DNA from: Viscum album
Taxonomy: Eukaryota; Streptophyta; Magnoliopsida; Santalales; Viscaceae
Assembly (NCBI GenBank): GCA_963277665.1
Contig: OY728123.1
Span: forward strand, 627,500,915-627,564,914
Direction: 5' to 3'
DNA: 64,000 bases
In this document: one piece after another, positions 59,523 to 64,000 of the stretch
How positions within the stretch are numbered: the first letter of the stretch is position 1
Layout: each line of letters begins with the position of its first letter
The notes under the pieces: model-generated
Seen by the model: the letters and a program-made list of their open reading frames with translations, nothing else
Database searches by the model: none
Told to the model about the DNA's origin: nothing
Program-made: the position numbers and the translations under genes

Positions 59523-61416
59523 TGTTGGTTGGGGTAGAGTACTCAAGAGGGGGTGAATTTAGTCTATATTAAAATTTTGTGATTAAACACGTATTCTTGA
59601 AGGGTTCCCCAATAGTTAAATATATCCCAATTAATTAACGATATATTGTTATGAATGTTTGACTATTTAAATAACATCTTGGAATATTTATTAATTATTA
59701 GTAATCATATGATTGTTTATTAACATTAATTTTGAAGCTATTCTAATAAGTTAATACAATTATAACTCTATTCCATGATTATCTAACAATGTACATTTAG
59801 TGATATCTGAATTAAATATTAAAACAGAAAAAACTAAAATAGATAGCACAGTGGATATAAAACAAGTGGTTCAGTCTGAAGCTGAGACCTAATCCACTCC
59901 TCTTTGTGATCACCTGCCACCAAGAATATTATATAAATAAACATGATACAGAGCCTGTATTGGGATTTGCAATAGTACACAATATTGTCCATGTCACATG
60001 ATCTTTACAGAGTTCTTTGTGGTTATGAACAACAGGTTACATTTAACCTCTCCCACACTTATATGTGGGTATACACAATTGTAAAAAGGTTCTTCTGAAA
60101 GGATATCTTGTAACCTTCAGTTTAATACTAGAGACAGTTTGTGTTTTTATACAGAGACACACACTTCTCATAAGATGAATAATAGTACACAATAGAGAAT
60201 ACATATAGAGATAAGTTTATAAGTGCTCTGAGTGTTAGTATATATAGCTCTGGACTTTTGAGATGAAACAGATGTAGAAATCGAGTCTTCTCGTGAAAAA
60301 CAGAGTATCATAAGTCAGCCAGATCTGGCTTGTGTTCTTCATGGTATTGATAATTCGAAGAAGTTCTCAATGATTCTGATCTATGGTGTCTATCATGTTG
60401 ATTCAAGAATCCTTCATTTGTTATTCAAAAATGTTGATTTTTATGTGTTAGTTCTTTTCTCAAGAATGCTTGTGTGTTCTTTATTGATACGCTCTATGTG
60501 TATCATGCTATATTGTTTCTAGGCCAGACTTTTTCATTTATTCATGTTGCGTAGGTGTTGGAGTGGACAAGTTTCATGAATTCTACACCTCGTACCTTGT
60601 ACTATCAGATGATATGTCTACAATGAAACATTAATTGTGTCAGCACATTTAAAAGCATAAAATATGACTATTAGAAATTAAATGAAAAAAATTACAAAAT
60701 CGATTTAGAAAAGGTGTCACGGTTTGATTAAAAACGGTGTCTTTGTGAGAAAATGCCTCCTTAAAATGGTGTATGAATGGTAACAGTGTCTGGATGGTCA
60801 CTATGACTGGATAGTCATGGTGTCTGGTCTCGGTGTTTGGTCACAATGTATGGTCATGTTGTCTGGTCACTATGTCTGGTCATGGTATCGGGTAACAGTG
60901 TCTGGTCACGGTGTCTGGTCCCGGTGTCTAGTCCTGGTGTCTGGTCATGGTGTCTGGTCACGGAGTCTGGTCATGGTGACTGGTCATGGTTTATAGTCAC
61001 AGTGTCTCATCATGTTGTCTGGTCACAGTGTCTGCTCACAGTGTCTTGTAACAGTGTCTGGTCACAGTGTTTGGTAATACTGTCTAGGTACTATTCCATA
61101 ATAACATTACCGGTGGCAGACTCATGGTGTCATAGACATAGCCAAATATTGTATTCATACTTATTTAGTGATATTAATAGAATGGATTAGACTTATTCAT
61201 TCATCAATGAAATCATTATAATGAAAATGAAATATAGTGTACATTAATTAGACATAATGTATAGCAATTATGATCTTGGAGAGATTTACATAAATCATTA
61301 TGATACTAATCATCTATAAATTATTTATGATAAATTACAGAAAATTACCAGGAATTACCGAATATATATATTATTTTTTATCATTAAAGAATGATTAATA
61401 CATGAGGATTCCAACA
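59523..61416 (-). repeat. 3' LTR of element F (1,894 bp)
   Basis: Ends are TGTTGGTTGGGG and GATTCCAACA, forming the short inverted TG..CA termini of LTRs. Just inside the left edge is AAGAGGGGGTGAATT, a motif common in plant LTR ends. It contains a 13-bp minisatellite at 60780-61090. The CATAA to the left would be the target duplication, but the other side is outside the window. Confidence 0.7.
60780..61090. repeat. 13-bp minisatellite in the LTR of element F
   Basis: About two dozen copies of TCTGGTCA(C/T)(G/A)GTG in tandem with point changes. Since 39 bases (three units) is a multiple of 13 and of 3, one plus-strand frame stays open from 60837 to 61190 and reads as W-S-x-C-L-V repeats. This is a by-product, not a gene. 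In the minus-strand sense the array lies in the first third of U3. Confidence 0.9.
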
Positions 61417-61430
61417 GTATCCCCCTTATT
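61417..61430 (-). promoter_or_regulatory. Polypurine tract of element F
   Basis: The minus strand reads AATAAGGGGGATAC directly before the LTR start TGTTGG. Such purine runs prime plus-strand DNA synthesis. Confidence 0.65.
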
Positions 61431-61477
61431 AATGATTAAAAATCATGTGAGTGAGAGAATACATATGTCACTAATGT

Positions 61478-61590
61478 ACATATAAAATACATATTCCACT
61501 ATTCATTCTTTAATGGGAATATTTTCTCCCCTACATATAAAATACATATTTCCATATTCATTCCTTAATGGTAATATTTGATCCCCCTTT
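61478..61590. repeat. Two 55-bp direct repeats ending in polypurine-like tracts
   Basis: ACATATAAAATACATATT plus ATTCATTC(T/C)TTAATGG(G/T)AATATTT occurs twice, near 61478 and 61535. The second ends GATCCCCCTTTT, which on the minus strand is another AAAAGGGGGATC polypurine-like run 150 bases inside the LTR border. Confidence 0.8.
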
Positions 61591-61719
61591 TCAGATTATC
61601 AAAAAGTGTGAATAAAAAATCGTCAAGAAAATATCAAAATGCATTAGATAAAAAGAGTGTCATTACAAATAGTAGACAGTAAAAAAATGCAGTAACATCC
61701 CTATCAAAAGATAGTAGTT

Positions 61720-63955
61720 ACTTATCTTCATCACTGGATGGTCTTATCTTAGCCCTTGGTAGCAGCATCAGAAAAAGAATCCATAGGAGAAAAGGATTAA
61801 GTAGAAGAAGAAAGTGAACTGGTAGAAAAAGAAGGTAATGGAATACCTTCAAAGACAGAAGGGGCTAAGTTAGGGGTAGTAGAAGTCCGAGGAAACTATT
61901 GATAAATTATTACAGGACTGATATGACTCAGCCCTTGACTGCTAGACATAGATTTGGAGGCTGGGGTAGAGGTGAAGGATGGTAAACTAGATCTCAGAGG
62001 TGCAGCTGCAAGAGCAATAATGGAAGTACTCTGAACATGAATATAAGGCCATAAAATCTTGATAAAATCAGCAATGATCTCTTCACCATACTGAATGGCT
62101 TTTTCAAAGTCATCATTGATCTCCATAAACATGTCCAACAATCGTGTGAAATCTGTGAGATTTTGGAATTTAGATTTGAAATATTGAGTAACATGATGAA
62201 TCTGTAGATTTTCCACAAGATATTTGAAGTGATTGGTTATATCATTCTTAGATAGGATTGGATTGAATTAGAAGTCCACTTCCATGGAAATTTTATTTTT
62301 ATCATCAATGGAAATCTTGGAATGGATTCTCACCAAATCTTGAACTCTGTCACTGTTGTTGATAACATCAGATAGAGATTCTTTATTAAAACTACTAAGC
62401 ATAGCTTGAAGTACCTCTTTGACAACTATTCTGAGTAGATCACTATCTAAAGTAGGTTGAGAAGATTGTCAAGAGGGATTAGAAGTAGTGACATCCAAGG
62501 TAAGAGGTTTCAGTTGATTTTTAACTTTCTGAAGGCACCCCTTATTCTCATCAGTTAACTTGTTATTTCCAATTACTAGTTCACGCATCTCTTAAACATT
62601 CTTGTTTTTTCTTTTAGCTACTTTGTAAGATAAAGAGGTTATGTGAGGTTGAATCAGTGAGGCTACATCATCTGGGGTATAAGTAACAATATTCTCAATA
62701 GGATGGGATCCAGGATCTAGTCTCGATTTCCGAACATCTTATATACCTTCAACCATACCTATAAGATTCTTTACTTCATCACAAAGCAGTTTATTCTCAA
62801 TTCTGAATTCATGAATCTCATTAAATTTTTGGGTTGAATCTACCATATCAATTTTTCCAATAATTGTGAAGCATATCTCTCACTCAAATTGGTTACAGGA
62901 CCAAGTTGATTATTCATATGTATTTTAACCCCAACCAATAGGGTATCTCCAAATTCGTTTATATCATCTTTATTCCCCATGTGTGAAGGTTATTATTAAA
63001 TCTTAAAGATAGAAGCAGATAAAGGCACAAGTTCATTGGCAGAGATATCTTCAGAAGAAGATTTCATTTTCATCAGAAACATAGTAGACAGATTAAGACC
63101 TTTGACTATGATTTCCAGTGAATCAGTCACATAACAATAGATGGGAAATTTATACCATGTATCCAGTGAATTAGGTTCAAGAGGATTAAGAACATCAACC
63201 GATTCCAGACTAGGGGGATGCTTCCCCTCAACAGGTCCATCCTTTTAAGGACTGATATATTTAGAACTTTCACTTATTTACACTATTTAATCACTTATTT
63301 CCCTATCCATTACATATCTAGAAATCCAAAAGGATAGATTTATTCACTCTTCCGCAAAATGAATAACTTTTAGAGTAGTTTGATCCTCTACATGTTCGTT
63401 ACGAGTAGCTTCTTACACAAGAGAGATATATGGTTCTACATTATCTTCAAAAACTTCCTCTTCTATTTCAAAAGAAACATAATATTATTTTGAGGAAAGT
63501 TGTTCTTACAAATAAAAAAACATTTCAGGAACATGAACTTCTTTTCATCTAAGTCATGAATAACACGTTCACTGTCATCCTCAATCAGGAAAGTTTCTAT
63601 TCGAGGTGAAACAACCTCTTATTCTCCTTCTTCTTCTTCATCATCATCTTCTTCTCAAGATACCACACAATTTCATATGGTCTAAAATAGGATCATAAAC
63701 AAATTTAGGCCTTTAAGTATGTTCCATTTGATTGATCGTTTTAGATATCCTATCATTGTCTTCCTCCCATGGTTTTTTCCAAGGATTCCATTTTATTTAA
63801 ATCCTCTTTACTGTAACCTTTGAGAGAAAAAACTCATAATCCTTGATAAAATTTTCATTTGTTCGAACCAGTATTTTGGCATAAAGCATGACTGAGATAA
63901 GAATAGAATAAAATAGGGAGGTTGGTTTAGAGGTTGTTTTGATCAAATCAAACAT
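61720..63955 (-). pseudogene. Unidentified long reading frame of element F, coiled-coil rich, broken
   Basis: The minus strand can be followed from an ATG at 63955 to about 61720, with in-frame stops and a few shifts but clear coding character throughout. Order: an N-terminal part with V-R-T-N-E-N-F-I-K-D-Y-E (about 63850); a run of Glu/Asp (about 63640); E-D-D-S-E-R-V-I-H-D-L (63560); W-Y-K-F-P-I-Y-C-Y-V-T-D-S-L (63130). Then follow long Glu/Lys/Leu/Asn heptad-like stretches (62900-62520), a helical segment N-L-T-D-F-T-R-L-L-D-M-F-M (62130) and a Ser/Thr/Pro-rich tail (62000-61800). I recognise no enzyme motif, zinc knuckle or retroviral domain. Being next to the polypurine tract, it occupies the place of an extra 3' ORF or of a cargo reading frame in a non-autonomous element. 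Confidence 0.55.
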
Positions 63956-64000
63956 ATGATGTATAATGTATTTTCAAATGTTGATCTTATGTTCATTTTT

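Larger units (their letters stand above)
59523..64000 (-). mobile_element. LTR retrotransposon F, 3' end only, minus strand
   Basis: An LTR bounded by TGTTGG (59523) and CCAACA (61416) is followed on its right by the complement of a polypurine tract (minus strand AATAAGGGGGATAC). This places the interior to the right and the coding direction on the minus strand. The interior runs out of the window. No gag, protease, RT or integrase motif is seen in its 2.6 visible kb, which hold instead one long unfamiliar reading frame. Confidence 0.7.

Noticed and set aside
60837..61190. 117-codon plus-strand frame of W-S-x-C-L-V repeats
   Set aside because: It is the translation of the 13-bp minisatellite in the F LTR, antisense to the element, so not a real gene.
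61720..63955. Endogenous pararetrovirus origin for the unfamiliar frame
   Set aside because: It is bordered by an LTR and polypurine tract, and no RT, movement-protein or coat-protein motif is visible, so an LTR retrotransposon is the simpler reading.
1..64000. tRNA, rRNA or host protein-coding genes
   Set aside because: No cloverleaf-capable tRNA, rRNA core motif or non-transposon protein domain could be recognised on either strand; the one tRNA-like patch (40988-41091) looks SINE-like rather than a gene.

Overview
The window is intergenic DNA from a flowering plant with a large, transposon-packed genome. There is no bacterial, organellar or ordinary single-copy host gene that I can support. 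What is recognisable is a mosaic of old, nested transposable elements in very AT-rich sequence: one complete DNA transposon of the CACTA (En/Spm) class, at least four LTR retrotransposons of different ages and orientations, two further shreds of Ty3/gypsy polyprotein, and several tandem-repeat blocks. All protein-coding parts are broken by stops or frameshifts. The plant assignment rests on the CACTA transposase domains, initiator-Met-tRNA primer sites (TGGTATCAGAG type), plant-style LTR ends (TGTAACACCCC, TGTCACGACCC) and plant-like introns.

Layout. 1-4030: less AT-rich repeats (a 54-bp minisatellite and a degenerate 115-bp tandem repeat). 4030-15580: extremely AT-rich, with a decayed gypsy pol at about 4.2-6.2 kb and a second integrase remnant at 14.6-15.0 kb. 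15585-25485: a 9,901-bp CACTA element with 30-bp imperfect terminal inverted repeats and a perfect 3-bp target duplication (ATA). It has hairpin-rich subterminal regions, a TATA box, a leader exon, a 3.2-kb leader intron filled by a 2.5-kb array of a strictly phased 10-bp unit, a Tnp2-type transposase pseudogene and a Transposase_24-type second gene.

26227-34894: the 5' LTR, primer site and pol of an old Ty3/gypsy element (here called D). 34895-46358: a complete 11.46-kb LTR element (E) with two 4.4-kb LTRs, a short 2.57-kb interior carrying only gag traces, and a perfect 5-bp target duplication (ACACA). Its organisation is like the LARD class of non-autonomous elements. 47151-57798: a gypsy element on the minus strand (B) with readable protease, reverse transcriptase, RNase H and integrase, a locally inverted gag piece and a tandemly duplicated leader. 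Its right LTR is interrupted at 57799 by a relative of the D/E LTR family (C). That copy is in turn cut at 59523 by a fourth element (F), of which the 3' LTR, polypurine tract and an unidentified coiled-coil-rich minus-strand reading frame lie in the window.

How the parts relate: the two CACTA genes probably share one promoter and leader exon, as in En/Spm, with the 10-bp array spliced out of the leader. Element E probably depended on proteins from D-like autonomous relatives. Boundaries given to the base are those fixed by target duplications or terminal motifs; other edges are approximate.
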